Below are positions 51,441 to 59,347 of a DNA stretch of 64,000 nt, piece by piece; positions within the stretch are counted from its first letter, which is position 1, and every line of letters starts with the position of its first letter. This stretch comes from Calditrichia bacterium. Its GTDB lineage: Bacteria; Calditrichota; Calditrichia; RBG-13-44-9; J075. The DNA lies in assembly GCA_020635015.1 (NCBI GenBank), contig JACKAP010000004.1, positions 1 through 64,000 of the forward strand, given 5' to 3'. Both the position numbers and the translations under genes were made by a program. The notes beneath the pieces are model-generated. The model had not been told where the DNA came from. It did not search any database and saw nothing but the letters and a program-made list of their open reading frames with translations.

Positions 51441-52097
51441 ATGGCGCTGGTTGGAAATTTGAAAGATTTGAAGCTTGCCAACATCATTCAAATCAATTGT
51501 ATTGAACGGAATGTGGCGAAGGTGACGGTGAAGAGCAATGAGCTGAATGGTGCGATCTATTTTACCAATGGTGCGATCATTCATGCCGAATACGGCCCGT
51601 TTGTGGGAGAACGGGCGGTGCATGAGATGCTGGCCCTGAATGATGGCGAATTTAAGGTGGAAGCCGACCTGCAGTCGCCGACCCAAACCATCACCCAACC
51701 GTGGAATTCCGTGGTGCTGGAAGGGCTGCGCCTGCTGGATGAACGCAAAGTGGTCAGCGCCCCGATTCCCCGCCAGTTGTTCGGCATGCTCTCCGGATTG
51801 AAAAATGTCGATAATGTGTTTGTGCTCAACTATAACGGCCAGGTGATCGAAGGTAAAATCAGCGAAACGCTGCATCCGCTGTCGCTCACCTTCGTGTGGT
51901 ACAAATTGAAGAAAATGCTCAACCTGTTTTACTCCGATATCTTCCATTACATCGTGCTGCGCCGGAAGAACGGGTATGTCTTTGTCTTTGAATCCCGGCC
52001 CAATTTGATTGTGGTGGAGACCAATCTGCGGGTGATCACCGGGGAGTTTTCCGTGATGGTCAAAAAGCTCTTGAAACAAGTTAACGCTAGCCGATAG
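51441..52097 (+). CDS. DUF4388-domain protein
   Basis: A 218-residue soluble protein. Residues 1-105 show the DUF4388 pattern: GNLKDLKLANIIQINCIERN, then GAIYFTNGAIIHAEYG and GERAVHEMLALNDGEFKVE, as in PatA-like and Myxococcus gliding-associated proteins. Residues ~115-215 are a second, roadblock/longin-like domain (LSGLKNVDNVFVLNYNGQVI, FHYIVLRRKNGYVFVFESRP) that could contact GTPases. The start is 10 bp after the receiver stop; a weak Shine-Dalgarno overlaps it (GGCTCAGGCT). It lies in the same operon as the roadblock and MglA genes, so a role as adaptor between the receiver and the GTPase is a reasonable inference. Confidence 0.8.
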   Translation: MALVGNLKDLKLANIIQINCIERNVAKVTVKSNELNGAIYFTNGAIIHAEYGPFVGERAVHEMLALNDGEFKVEADLQSPTQTITQPWNSVVLEGLRLLDERKVVSAPIPRQLFGMLSGLKNVDNVFVLNYNGQVIEGKISETLHPLSLTFVWYKLKKMLNLFYSDIFHYIVLRRKNGYVFVFESRPNLIVVETNLRVITGEFSVMVKKLLKQVNASR

Positions 52098-52108
52098 GAT
52101 ATAATGCT

Positions 52109-53137
52109 GTGCTGCTGCCCATAGGTATCGAAAAACATAAAAACCTGAGCACGTCTTTCACCCGCTTCGATCATCTGCTGCAGGATCTGGGGGATAACCG
52201 CTTCAGCGGCTATATCAAGCTGAATTTTTGGGGATATGAAGGGGTGCTGGTGCTGGATACCGGGCGGATGGTGGAAGCCTACTCCACCGAGCAGGGAGTC
52301 GAACTCAGCGGGGAAGAGGCGGTGCTGCGCATCCTGCGCAAGGCGGCCGATCCCGAAGGCAGCATCGAGGTGCACGAATTGTCGAACGAAGTGGCCATCT
52401 CCCTGGGATACGCTTTTCAATCCCGGCCATACAAAAAAGATGACAGCACCCTGGCCAGCTTTTCCCTGGGGCAGGTGTTCGAATTTCTGGAGCGGCAGTC
52501 GCTGAGCGGCTACCTCGACCTGCACTTCGGCGCTCAGAAAGGCAACGGCACGGTGTATTACCTGGAAGGCACGCCGGTAGAAGCGGTGGTGATGTCCAGC
52601 AGCGGCAAGGTTGTCTGCGGAGAACCGGTGTTCAGCAAGTTTGTGGAGATCGGCGAACGGGTCAAGCCGGAGGTGGCGATTCACCGGGTGATCGAACCCC
52701 GCCCGATCATGGAGGATGAAGCCTTCCTGATCCCCTGGCAGCATCAAAAATATATCCAGTTCTGGCATGCCCTCTTTCAGTATGTCGGGCGGTTGATGAG
52801 CGAGCAGCTGAAAAAAAACAAGTTTTATGAAAATGTGCTGAAAGTTTGCAGCGAAGTTTCCGATCATTATCCCTTTTTGGATCCGGAGAACGGCGATGTG
52901 CGCATCAGCGCCGGGGCATTTCAGGTGAAGCGGGTGCTCCACCACCGCTCCTTTCGCCAGGGGATCGCCATGCTGCTGCACAAAGTGCTGCAACTGGCCC
53001 CCCCGCGCCGGCTGCGCAAGCTGGATCTGAAGCAGATCATCGCCGACGTGAAAAAGATTGCCGACGACCTGGGGATCAACGACAAACAGATCGATTCCCA
53101 AACCCTGATTATCCAAGTGTTCCGAGGGCTGACCTGA
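52109..53137 (+). CDS. Duplicated DUF4388-like protein
   Basis: A 342-residue protein starting at GTG 52109 (AGGATATAATGCT upstream). Two internal halves each resemble DUF4388: residues ~20-95 (RFSGYIKLNFWGYEGVLVL, GEEAVLRILRKAADPEGSIEV in part) and ~118-185 (SLSGYLDLHFGAQKGNGTVYY). The C-terminal ~110 residues are helical (LYQYVGRLMSEQLKKNKFYENV-like, VLQLAPPRRLRKLDLKQI) and unfamiliar. The stop codon overlaps the next start (TGATG). It looks like an adaptor paralogous to the upstream DUF4388 protein, with an extra effector region. Confidence 0.7.
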   Translation: MLLPIGIEKHKNLSTSFTRFDHLLQDLGDNRFSGYIKLNFWGYEGVLVLDTGRMVEAYSTEQGVELSGEEAVLRILRKAADPEGSIEVHELSNEVAISLGYAFQSRPYKKDDSTLASFSLGQVFEFLERQSLSGYLDLHFGAQKGNGTVYYLEGTPVEAVVMSSSGKVVCGEPVFSKFVEIGERVKPEVAIHRVIEPRPIMEDEAFLIPWQHQKYIQFWHALFQYVGRLMSEQLKKNKFYENVLKVCSEVSDHYPFLDPENGDVRISAGAFQVKRVLHHRSFRQGIAMLLHKVLQLAPPRRLRKLDLKQIIADVKKIADDLGINDKQIDSQTLIIQVFRGLT

Positions 53138-53595
53138 TGGTGTTACCGTTTTTCAAAGATCTGACCGAAATTGCCGGGGTGGAGGCGGTGGTGCTGTTCG
53201 ACAACCAGAACAATATTATCGACTCCTGGACCATCCCCAAATATAATCCCACGGTGTTTTCCGAGATCGGGGAGACCTTTCTGCATGTCTTCGGACTGAT
53301 CGAATATTTGTCCTATGATATGGAAGAGATCGTGATCCCTTTCGACCGCGGGCTGGTCTATACCCGCACCCAGCCGGAGTTTTACCTGCTCGTCATCGCC
53401 CGTTTGTCGGTAGACGTGCCGCTGGTGCGGTTGGCGGTGAATGTCGCGATGGAAGCGTTCCGCAGTAACCGCAAGGTGCGCAAGATGCTCAAGAAACTCG
53501 GCGGACAAAAGTTCTACCAAATCAAATCCATCACTCTGGATGATGTGGAAAAAATAATGCTGGAGAATATCCTCGAGGACAATAATGCTTCCTGA
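53137..53595 (+). CDS. Roadblock/LC7-like protein A
   Basis: A 152-residue protein with start ATG 53137 overlapping the previous stop. The core has the roadblock pattern: FFKDLTEIAGVEAVVLFDNQ, GETFLHVFGLIEYLS, EIVIPFDRGLVYTRTQPEFY and LLVIARLSVDVPLVRLAVN (each quoted separately). Roadblock proteins such as MglB are activators of small GTPases, so this is a candidate regulator of the MglA at 55462. A ~35-residue C-terminal helical tail extends beyond the minimal domain. It overlaps the following gene by 11 bp, showing tight translational coupling. Confidence 0.75.
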   Translation: MVLPFFKDLTEIAGVEAVVLFDNQNNIIDSWTIPKYNPTVFSEIGETFLHVFGLIEYLSYDMEEIVIPFDRGLVYTRTQPEFYLLVIARLSVDVPLVRLAVNVAMEAFRSNRKVRKMLKKLGGQKFYQIKSITLDDVEKIMLENILEDNNAS

Positions 53596-54061
53596 GCGTT
53601 TCCGCATACACGAAGATATGATCTTTAAACTGAGCCATCAGCGCTCCCCTTCGGAAGTGAAGCTGAAATCGATGGAATGGGCGATCGTCACCCAATTGAA
53701 CGGAGAGAAAACCGTGGCGCAGATCGGGGAAATCCTTTCCTTGAATCCGGACGAGACCCGCAGCATGTTCACCCGCCTGATGGAGGTCGGGCTCCTGGAA
53801 CTGGTCAACGTGCCGGAGCGCAATCCCTTCGTGCCGGATGAGATCTTCGATGAGATCGAATACCAATTGACCTATTTCCTGGGCCCGGTGGCGGGCATCA
53901 TCGTCGATGATACCCTGACCGAGTTGAAGCGCAACCGCAAAAATATGGAAAAAAAACAGCTGGCTTTTCTGGTGGAACTGCTCACCCTGGAGATCTCCAG
54001 CGTCGAAAAACGCTACGAATTTCAAAAACGCATGCTTAATAAAATCAAGGGAATCGTTTAA
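53585..54061 (+). CDS. Winged-helix/PqqD-like adaptor
   Basis: A 158-residue protein. Residues ~1-75 look like a small winged-helix or PqqD-type domain (WAIVTQLNGEKTVAQIGEIL, then MFTRLMEVGLLELV) often fused to DUF4388 regions. The second half is helical (GPVAGIIVDDTLTELKRN, KKQLAFLVELLTLEISSVEK). No catalytic residues. It starts inside the end of the preceding roadblock gene, and its TAA overlaps the next ATG. Given its neighbours it is probably a protein-protein adaptor rather than a DNA-binding regulator; that is inference. Confidence 0.65.
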   Translation: MLPERFRIHEDMIFKLSHQRSPSEVKLKSMEWAIVTQLNGEKTVAQIGEILSLNPDETRSMFTRLMEVGLLELVNVPERNPFVPDEIFDEIEYQLTYFLGPVAGIIVDDTLTELKRNRKNMEKKQLAFLVELLTLEISSVEKRYEFQKRMLNKIKGIV

Positions 54062-54840
54062 TGGCGGCATCACGAAATCTTCTCACCAACCTGCGGGTCA
54101 AAATTACCATCTATATTCTGATCGGGGCAGTGGTTTTCAGCGGGGTGATTATTCTGGTCACTTCCCATTTCCTGCGTCAGACCCTCACCGATTCGTTAGT
54201 CAATCAGGGGCGGATCGTGGCCAGCAGCATCGCCGAACTGGCGGCGGAAAAGCTCATCGAGGAAGATCAGGTCGGGCTCAAGAAAATTTCTGAAAAATAT
54301 CGTTATTATTTAAGTAATGAATACATCATTATTGTCGATGCTGATTATAACATCATCACCGACACCTATAACGGCAATGTGCCGGGGGCGTTGCGTGATG
54401 GCAGCGTGTTTCAGGATGTCGACCTCGCCGGCGGCGGGCAGTTCGTCAAGCGCCTGACGACGGTCGATGAGCGGGAAGTATACGATATCATCCTGCCGAT
54501 CGAGGAAGGCCTGCTCGGTTACGTGCGCATCGGCCTGAAAAAAGCCTATGTCGACGAGCAGATCCAGAATACCCTGTTTTATATCGGGGTGATTATCGTG
54601 ATCGGCACCCTGGCGGCAATCCTGGTGGCCTTGATGATCATCACGGTGCAGGTCACCCGCCCGGTGATACATTTGGCGAATGCTGCCGAGGAAATCAGCC
54701 TGGGTAATTTCGATACGCCGGTCAACCTGAATATCAATAATGAGTTGCAGATGTTGGCCGCAGCGATCGACCGGATGCGGGAAAGCTTGAAGAGCAGCCT
54801 GGAGAGATTAAAAACCCGATCGACCATCGGACGTTTCTAA
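54061..54840 (+). CDS. Membrane receptor with periplasmic sensor and HAMP domain, no kinase
   Basis: A 259-residue receptor with two transmembrane helices: ~16-36 (IYILIGAVVFSGVIILV) and ~178-200 (LFYIGVIIVIGTLAAILVAL). They bracket an extracytoplasmic single-Cache-like domain (~38-175; NEYIIIVDADYNIITDTY). A HAMP domain follows (~202-250: VTRPVIHLANAAEEISLGNF). The protein then stops after a short coil, so there is no histidine kinase, GGDEF or methyl-accepting domain. Its overlap with upstream genes and proximity to roadblock/MglA genes suggests that it signals directly to cytosolic adaptors. An unusual receptor for a small-GTPase system. Confidence 0.82.
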   Translation: MAASRNLLTNLRVKITIYILIGAVVFSGVIILVTSHFLRQTLTDSLVNQGRIVASSIAELAAEKLIEEDQVGLKKISEKYRYYLSNEYIIIVDADYNIITDTYNGNVPGALRDGSVFQDVDLAGGGQFVKRLTTVDEREVYDIILPIEEGLLGYVRIGLKKAYVDEQIQNTLFYIGVIIVIGTLAAILVALMIITVQVTRPVIHLANAAEEISLGNFDTPVNLNINNELQMLAAAIDRMRESLKSSLERLKTRSTIGRF

Positions 54841-54860
54841 ATAACCGGAGACTTAATCAT

Positions 54861-55370
54861 ATGGTACAAGTTAAAAAGTTAAAAGACGGCAGCCGCCAGA
54901 TCATTCTCACCGCCAAGCAGTTTGATGAGATCACCAAGGTGCTGACCGAACTGGCTTCGAAGACCAAAGCGTCGACGATCCTGCTGGCGGATATCAGCGG
55001 TCAGCTGATCACCCAGCGCGGGAATACCGACGATATCAATACCGCCATCCTCTCCGCCCTGGCTGCCAGTGATTTTGCGGCCACCTCGGAGATGGCTAAG
55101 CTGGTGGGGGAAGATGCCAAATTCAAGCTGCTTTTCCATGAAGGGGAAAAGCGCAATGTCTATCTTTCCAACGTCGGGGACAATTTTTTCCTGGTGGTGG
55201 TCTTCGATGTCAGCGTCACCCTCGGACTGGTGCGCATCTATACCAAAAAAGCGATTCAGAATCTCCTCGACGTGTTCGAAACCTCCGAAATGGGCGATGA
55301 TGCCGGCAAGATCATCGACCAGGACTTCAGCAGCATGCTCGGCGATATGTTGGACGAATCGTTTAAGTAA
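54861..55370 (+). CDS. Roadblock/LC7 protein B (MglB-like)
   Basis: A 169-residue roadblock-domain protein (residues ~15-120: ITKVLTELASKTKASTILLAD, ISGQLITQRGNTDD, KRNVYLSNVGDNFFLVVVFD quoted separately). It is the closest gene to the MglA GTPase (92 bp away) and is likely its GTPase-activating MglB partner. The C-terminal region (GKIIDQDFSSMLGDMLDES) is acidic. CGGAG lies upstream of the ATG. Together with the roadblock-like gene at 53137, the operon holds two different potential regulators for one GTPase. Confidence 0.82.
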   Translation: MVQVKKLKDGSRQIILTAKQFDEITKVLTELASKTKASTILLADISGQLITQRGNTDDINTAILSALAASDFAATSEMAKLVGEDAKFKLLFHEGEKRNVYLSNVGDNFFLVVVFDVSVTLGLVRIYTKKAIQNLLDVFETSEMGDDAGKIIDQDFSSMLGDMLDESFK

Positions 55371-55461
55371 ATCGAAATTAACCCCATGTTTTCTTCGAAT
55401 AATATATAGATAGTGGAATCATTAAACGCGGGCAGTCATTTTAATGCGAGGCAGGTAATAT

Positions 55462-56046
55462 ATGTTTATCAATTGGGCGTTACAGGAAATCAATCTTAAG
55501 ATCGTCTACTACGGACCGGGGATGTGCGGGAAGACCACCAACCTGGAATATATTCACTCCAAGCTGGACCCCTCGTTGACCGGGGAGCTGGTGACGCTGA
55601 AGACCAAGGAAGACCGTACCATCTTTTTTGACTTCATGCAGATCGAGGTCGGACGTATCAAAGGGAAAAAACCGAAATTTAACCTCTATACGGTTCCCGG
55701 GCAGGTGTATTATGCCTCCAGCCGCAAGATCATTCTCAACGGCGTGGATGGGATTGTCTTCGTGGCCGATTCCCAGAAAGACCGTATGGAAGGCAATATC
55801 GAAACCCTGCTCGATCTGGAAAATAACCTGATGGCCATGGGACATTCCCTGGAGACTTTCCCCTGGGTGATTCAATATAACAAACGGGATTTGCCCAATA
55901 CCGAATCGCTCGACATTCTCCAGAAAAAGCTCAACTTTTTCCACGTGCCCCATTTCGAGTCGGTAGCCATCAAGGGCACCGGGGTGTTTGATACCCTGAA
56001 GTCGATTATCAACCAGGTGGTGCAGCACGTGCAGCGGCAGCTATAA
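55462..56046 (+). CDS. mglA: MglA-type small Ras-like GTPase
   Basis: A 194-residue MglA/Arf-like GTPase. The N-terminus MFINWALQEINLKIVYYGPG leads into the P-loop GPGMCGKTTNL (residues ~19-29). Switch I and the conserved KTKEDRTIFFDF follow at ~50-61, then the switch II region TVPGQVYYASSRK (~77-89, with Gln just after PG) and the guanine-specificity NKRDLP near residue 138. MglA controls cell polarity and motility reversal with MglB in Myxococcus; homologues are common in FCB and thermophile genomes. This one ends an eight-gene same-strand cluster of signalling genes and is followed by a strong terminator. Assignment is very firm; the process controlled here is not known. Confidence 0.95.
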   Translation: MFINWALQEINLKIVYYGPGMCGKTTNLEYIHSKLDPSLTGELVTLKTKEDRTIFFDFMQIEVGRIKGKKPKFNLYTVPGQVYYASSRKIILNGVDGIVFVADSQKDRMEGNIETLLDLENNLMAMGHSLETFPWVIQYNKRDLPNTESLDILQKKLNFFHVPHFESVAIKGTGVFDTLKSIINQVVQHVQRQL

Positions 56047-56065
56047 CCGCCGGGATGTACTGTCG

Positions 56066-56110
56066 GAAAAGGCCTTTAATGTCGCATGGCGATTTTAAAG
56101 GCCTTTTTTC
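56066..56110 (+). terminator. Intrinsic terminator after mglA
   Basis: AAAAGGCCTTTAA pairs with TTAAAGGCCTTTT (13 bp) around a ~15-nt loop, followed by TTTTTTCGTTTT. It marks the end of the signalling operon. Confidence 0.85.
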
Positions 56111-56159
56111 GTTTTAAATGCTGCGGAGATTTGCTACATTTGCTAGTGATTTCGCTCAT

Positions 56160-56307
56160 ACTGAGGACGATCTAATGCGGAGCATTTTTGCAAGGGGCAA
56201 GGGGCAAGGGGCAAGGGGCCTTACAGTGCGGGTGTCGGAACCTGCGCTTGCACATGACGGCGCCATGCCCCATGCCCCATGCAAAAAAGTCCTATACGGT
56301 CCTCAGT
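56160..56307. repeat. Composite inverted element, copy 3
   Basis: Outer inverted ends ACTGAGGAC (56160-56168) and GTCCTCAGT (56299-56307). Inside are TAATGCGGAGCA, TTTTTGCA, GGGCAAG heptads (four), the core GTGCGGGTGTCGG plus CCTGCGCTTGC, mirrored CCATGCC heptads and TGCAAAAAA. This copy has the clearest terminal inverted repeats of the three. Confidence 0.88.
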
Positions 56308-56345
56308 CTTTGCGCCTTATTGTATCCCGGTTTAACCGGCTGACG

Positions 56346-57260
56346 ATGTTGCTGCTGCTGGCGCTGCTGCTTTGCGGTGCCGCAATTGCCGGCAGCAGTG
56401 ATCAGCACCGCCTGGATGAGGGCGCCTTCGCAATATTTTATGCCCCGGAGGATGCCAATACCGCCCAGGTGATCGCCGGCCTGCTCCGTCACCACGGCCC
56501 GCGGCTGGAAACGTTTTTCGGTCTGAAAATTCCCGGAACCGCCCGGATCGTGATCGCCCGCTCCCGGGAGGAATTCCGCGCTTTCGGCGGGGAGGGGCTG
56601 CCCGAATGGGCGGCGGCGGTCTACCTTCCGGCGCAAAAGACCGTGCTGGTCAAGAATCCCACCTGGGCCGGCTCCCTGGCCAGCCTGGAGAACGACCTGG
56701 TGCACGAACTCAGCCACCTGTTCATCGACATCAAATTTTCCGCATTTCCACTGCCGTTGTGGTATAATGAAGGACTGGCAAAATACCTCAGCGGCGAACA
56801 GCTTGACATGATCCGCTCTCTGACCCTCTCCAATGCCGCCTATACCGGGCACCTGGTCCCGCTCGATCAGATCGAGCAACTGATCCGCTTCCACCGGGTT
56901 AAAGCGGAACTGGCCTATATCGAGAGCCTCTCGGCGCTGCTGTTTTTTAAGGAGATGATCGGCGGGGAGGCGCAATGGCGGCAGTTCCACAATCTCGCTG
57001 CAACCAAAGGCTGGGAAGCGGCCCTGCAGGAAAGCCGCGATATCGACGGCTATTATTTCGAAGCGATGTGGATCCAGCACATCGAGGAGGAGTACCGCTG
57101 GATGGTGGTGCTCAACCTCGACAACCTGATCTGGATTTCGCTGGTGCTGGTGCTCCTGCTGGGCTTCGCCCTGAGCCGCCTGCGCAACCGCCGCAAAGTG
57201 CGGCGCTGGGAACGGGAAGAGGAGGATGCGTTTTCCGATACATCCGGCATGGTTGAATAG
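56346..57260 (+). CDS. Gluzincin-type membrane-anchored metallopeptidase-like protein
   Basis: About 304 residues from ATG 56346 (MLLLLALLLCGAAIAG, a signal peptide); a TTG ~39 bp upstream is another possible start, while an open frame further upstream runs through repeat DNA and is rejected. The zinc motif HELSH is near residue 117 and the third ligand lies in LPLWYNEGLAKYL, the peptidase MA-like (gluzincin) arrangement. A C-terminal transmembrane helix (LIWISLVLVLLLGFALSRL) and a basic/acidic cytosolic tail anchor it, so the catalytic domain faces the periplasm. Substrate unknown. It lies between the mglA terminator and the processing protease. Confidence 0.85.
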   Translation: MLLLLALLLCGAAIAGSSDQHRLDEGAFAIFYAPEDANTAQVIAGLLRHHGPRLETFFGLKIPGTARIVIARSREEFRAFGGEGLPEWAAAVYLPAQKTVLVKNPTWAGSLASLENDLVHELSHLFIDIKFSAFPLPLWYNEGLAKYLSGEQLDMIRSLTLSNAAYTGHLVPLDQIEQLIRFHRVKAELAYIESLSALLFFKEMIGGEAQWRQFHNLAATKGWEAALQESRDIDGYYFEAMWIQHIEEEYRWMVVLNLDNLIWISLVLVLLLGFALSRLRNRRKVRRWEREEEDAFSDTSGMVE

Positions 57261-57261
57261 T

Positions 57262-57488
57262 TGGATGTTAATGGGTTGATGGGTTAATGAGTAAAAACTG
57301 TATTGTTTCTTGATCTTTGATAATTTTCAATTTCTCGTTCGACGCTCAGCGTCGAATGATGGATGTGACGCTCTGCGTCACGTCAGCAAAAATAAAATCC
57401 GTGCACGCTCGACGCGGAGCGTTGAAAGACCGGGCGCCACGCGGAGCGTGGCACCAGAACCCATCCACCCATCCACCCATCCACCCAT
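57262..57488. repeat. Heptad arrays around family C mini-hairpins
   Basis: GGATGTTAATGGGTTGATGG units (57263-57290) read outward from the protease-like gene and CCATCCACCCATCCACC units (57468-57488) mirror them. Between them, 57338-57456 holds small palindromes TTCGACGC/TCA/GCGTCGAA, GTGACGC/TCT/GCGTCAC, a GACGC/GGA/GCGTT form and GCCACGC/GGA/GCGTGGC. Confidence 0.85.
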
Positions 57489-57512
57489 CACCAAAATCTC
57501 CCGGATTTTCCC

Positions 57513-57541
57513 TTGAATTCCGCCCACTCTCTGCTTACAAT
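57513..57541 (+). promoter_or_regulatory. Sigma-70-type promoter for the processing protease
   Basis: TTGAAT (57513-57518) and TACAAT (57536-57541) with a 17-bp spacer, about 55 bp before the protease ATG. Confidence 0.55.
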
Positions 57542-57594
57542 ACCATGCTGCCGAAGTAGCGGTATCTTTCATATCATTAAGGAGGTAAGCGCAA

Positions 57595-59193
57595 ATGTCG
57601 AAGTCGCGCAAAAGCTCAGTAGTTTTGATGATCAGCATTATTATCATAAGTTCGATCGGGTTTGTGATGACCCACAACGTTTTCGCCGATATCCAGCACA
57701 GCCTGCAGAGCCAGCTGGCCAAGCTCGATCAGGTCGCCCGCCTGGCCAAGCGGCATTATGTGGAAGATGTCGACTGGGACAAGGCGATGGAGGGAGCAAT
57801 CTCCGGCATGCTGGAGAACCTGGATCCCCATTCGGTCTACATTCCTGCCGACAAGGTGAAAGAGAACAAAGAGAGTTTTGCCGGTAAATACGAAGGGATC
57901 GGGATTCAGTTCGACGTGCTCGACGGTTATTTGACGGTCATCTCCCCAATTCCCGGTTCGCCCTCCTACCGTCTAGGGATCATCGCCGGCGACCGCATCG
58001 TGAAGATCGACGGTGAATCGGCGGTGGGGATCAGCGTGGACGAGGTGCCCAATCGCCTGAAGGGTCCCAAGGGCAGCAGCGTGGACGTGACCATCTCCCG
58101 GGTGGGGGTGGATGAGCCGCTGGAATTCACCATCGTGCGTGATGTAATCCCGATCTCCACCATCACCGCCGGCTTTATGGTCGATGACAGCACCGGCTAC
58201 CTGGCGGTGAACCGCTTTGCCTCGATCACCTCCCGGGAAGTGGAGGAGGAGCTGCAGGAACTGGAAAAGCACGATCTCCGGCGGCTGGTCCTTGACCTGC
58301 GCTGGAATTCCGGCGGGTATCTGCATGAGGCGGTCAAGCTGGCCGGCAAATTTATCCATGGGCATAAGAAGATCGTCTATACCCAGGGCCGTGCCGAAGG
58401 GGGGGATGAGGACTATTATTCCGATCAATTTGGCCGCACCTCGGTGCGCGACTATCCCCTGATCGTGTTGGTCAATCGCGGTTCGGCATCGGCAGCGGAG
58501 ATTGTCGCCGGGGCGATCCAGGACTACGACCGCGGGCTGATCCTGGGGGAGAACAGCTTTGGGAAAGGTCTGGTGCAGAAAGAGTTCATGCTCGATGACG
58601 GCTCGGCGGTGCGCATCACTACTGCCAAGTATTACACCCCTTCCGGGCGCTGCATTCAGCGCGATTATAAAGGAAAAAAGGTCGAAACATATTATGAAGA
58701 AATTCCCGACTCTACCTGGGGATCGGCGGAGAATCTGAAAGACCGTCCGGTGTACCATACCCTGAAAGGGCGGCCGGTTTACGGCGGCGGGGGGATTCAG
58801 CCCGATGTCTACGTGCCCAACTCCGGAAAATCCAAAGCGCCTAAATTGGTAAACAAGCTGCTGGAAAAGCGCATTTTCTTCGAATATGCCACCTCCTATG
58901 CGCAGTCCCATCCGCAGGTGAACACCTCGCTGGTTAACTTCCGCAACCGCTTCACCGTTGGCAGTGCGATGCTGGCGGAATTTCAGGCGCTGGCCCGGGA
59001 AAAAGGGGTCGATCTGGATGCGGCGCTCTTTCAGAAAGATACGGCATTTATCAAAAATCGCATCAAGAGCGAGATTGCCCGGATCTTCTGGGAAAATGAC
59101 GGTTATTACTTCGTTGCGCTGGAAAATGACAGCCAGTTTCAGCAGGCGTTGAAATCGTTCAAGGAGGCTCGGGAAATGGCTGCGCTTCAATGA
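57595..59193 (+). CDS. C-terminal processing peptidase (S41), Prc/Ctp type
   Basis: A 532-residue periplasmic serine protease. After an N-terminal anchor (VLMISIIIISSIGFVM) come the S41 N-terminal helices (HYVEDVDWDKAMEGAISGML), a PDZ domain (~105-185: GIGIQFDVLDGYLTVISPIP) and the protease core. The nucleophile Ser is in NRGSASAAEI near residue 300 and the general-base Lys in NSFGKGLV near 325; the Ser-Lys dyad is the S41 hallmark. A long ~150-residue C-terminal extension (VYVPNSGKSKAPKLVNKL onward) follows, typical of Bacteroidota-like Ctp proteins. AAGGAGG precedes the ATG. It trims C-termini of exported proteins. Confidence 0.93.
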   Translation: MSKSRKSSVVLMISIIIISSIGFVMTHNVFADIQHSLQSQLAKLDQVARLAKRHYVEDVDWDKAMEGAISGMLENLDPHSVYIPADKVKENKESFAGKYEGIGIQFDVLDGYLTVISPIPGSPSYRLGIIAGDRIVKIDGESAVGISVDEVPNRLKGPKGSSVDVTISRVGVDEPLEFTIVRDVIPISTITAGFMVDDSTGYLAVNRFASITSREVEEELQELEKHDLRRLVLDLRWNSGGYLHEAVKLAGKFIHGHKKIVYTQGRAEGGDEDYYSDQFGRTSVRDYPLIVLVNRGSASAAEIVAGAIQDYDRGLILGENSFGKGLVQKEFMLDDGSAVRITTAKYYTPSGRCIQRDYKGKKVETYYEEIPDSTWGSAENLKDRPVYHTLKGRPVYGGGGIQPDVYVPNSGKSKAPKLVNKLLEKRIFFEYATSYAQSHPQVNTSLVNFRNRFTVGSAMLAEFQALAREKGVDLDAALFQKDTAFIKNRIKSEIARIFWENDGYYFVALENDSQFQQALKSFKEAREMAALQ

Positions 59194-59266
59194 GGAGCAG
59201 TTGCCCTAATTATAAAATAATAATTGATTTGTGACACAGATTTTGGGAAAGCGATCAAAAAAGCTA

Positions 59267-59295
59267 TTGACTTTTTCGGGAAGAATCCTTAATAT
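59267..59295 (+). promoter_or_regulatory. Strong sigma-70-type promoter of the exbB operon
   Basis: TTGACT (59267-59272), 17-bp spacer, TAATAT (59290-59295), 53 bp before the exbB ATG. Confidence 0.65.
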
Positions 59296-59347
59296 TTGCC
59301 AAACATTGGAAACATATATGTCAACTGAAGCGAGGAGGCTCTAGTTT

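Noticed and set aside
56118..56345. N-terminal extension of the gluzincin-like protein
   Set aside because: The extra residues are encoded by composite element copy 3, and a signal peptide begins at 56346.
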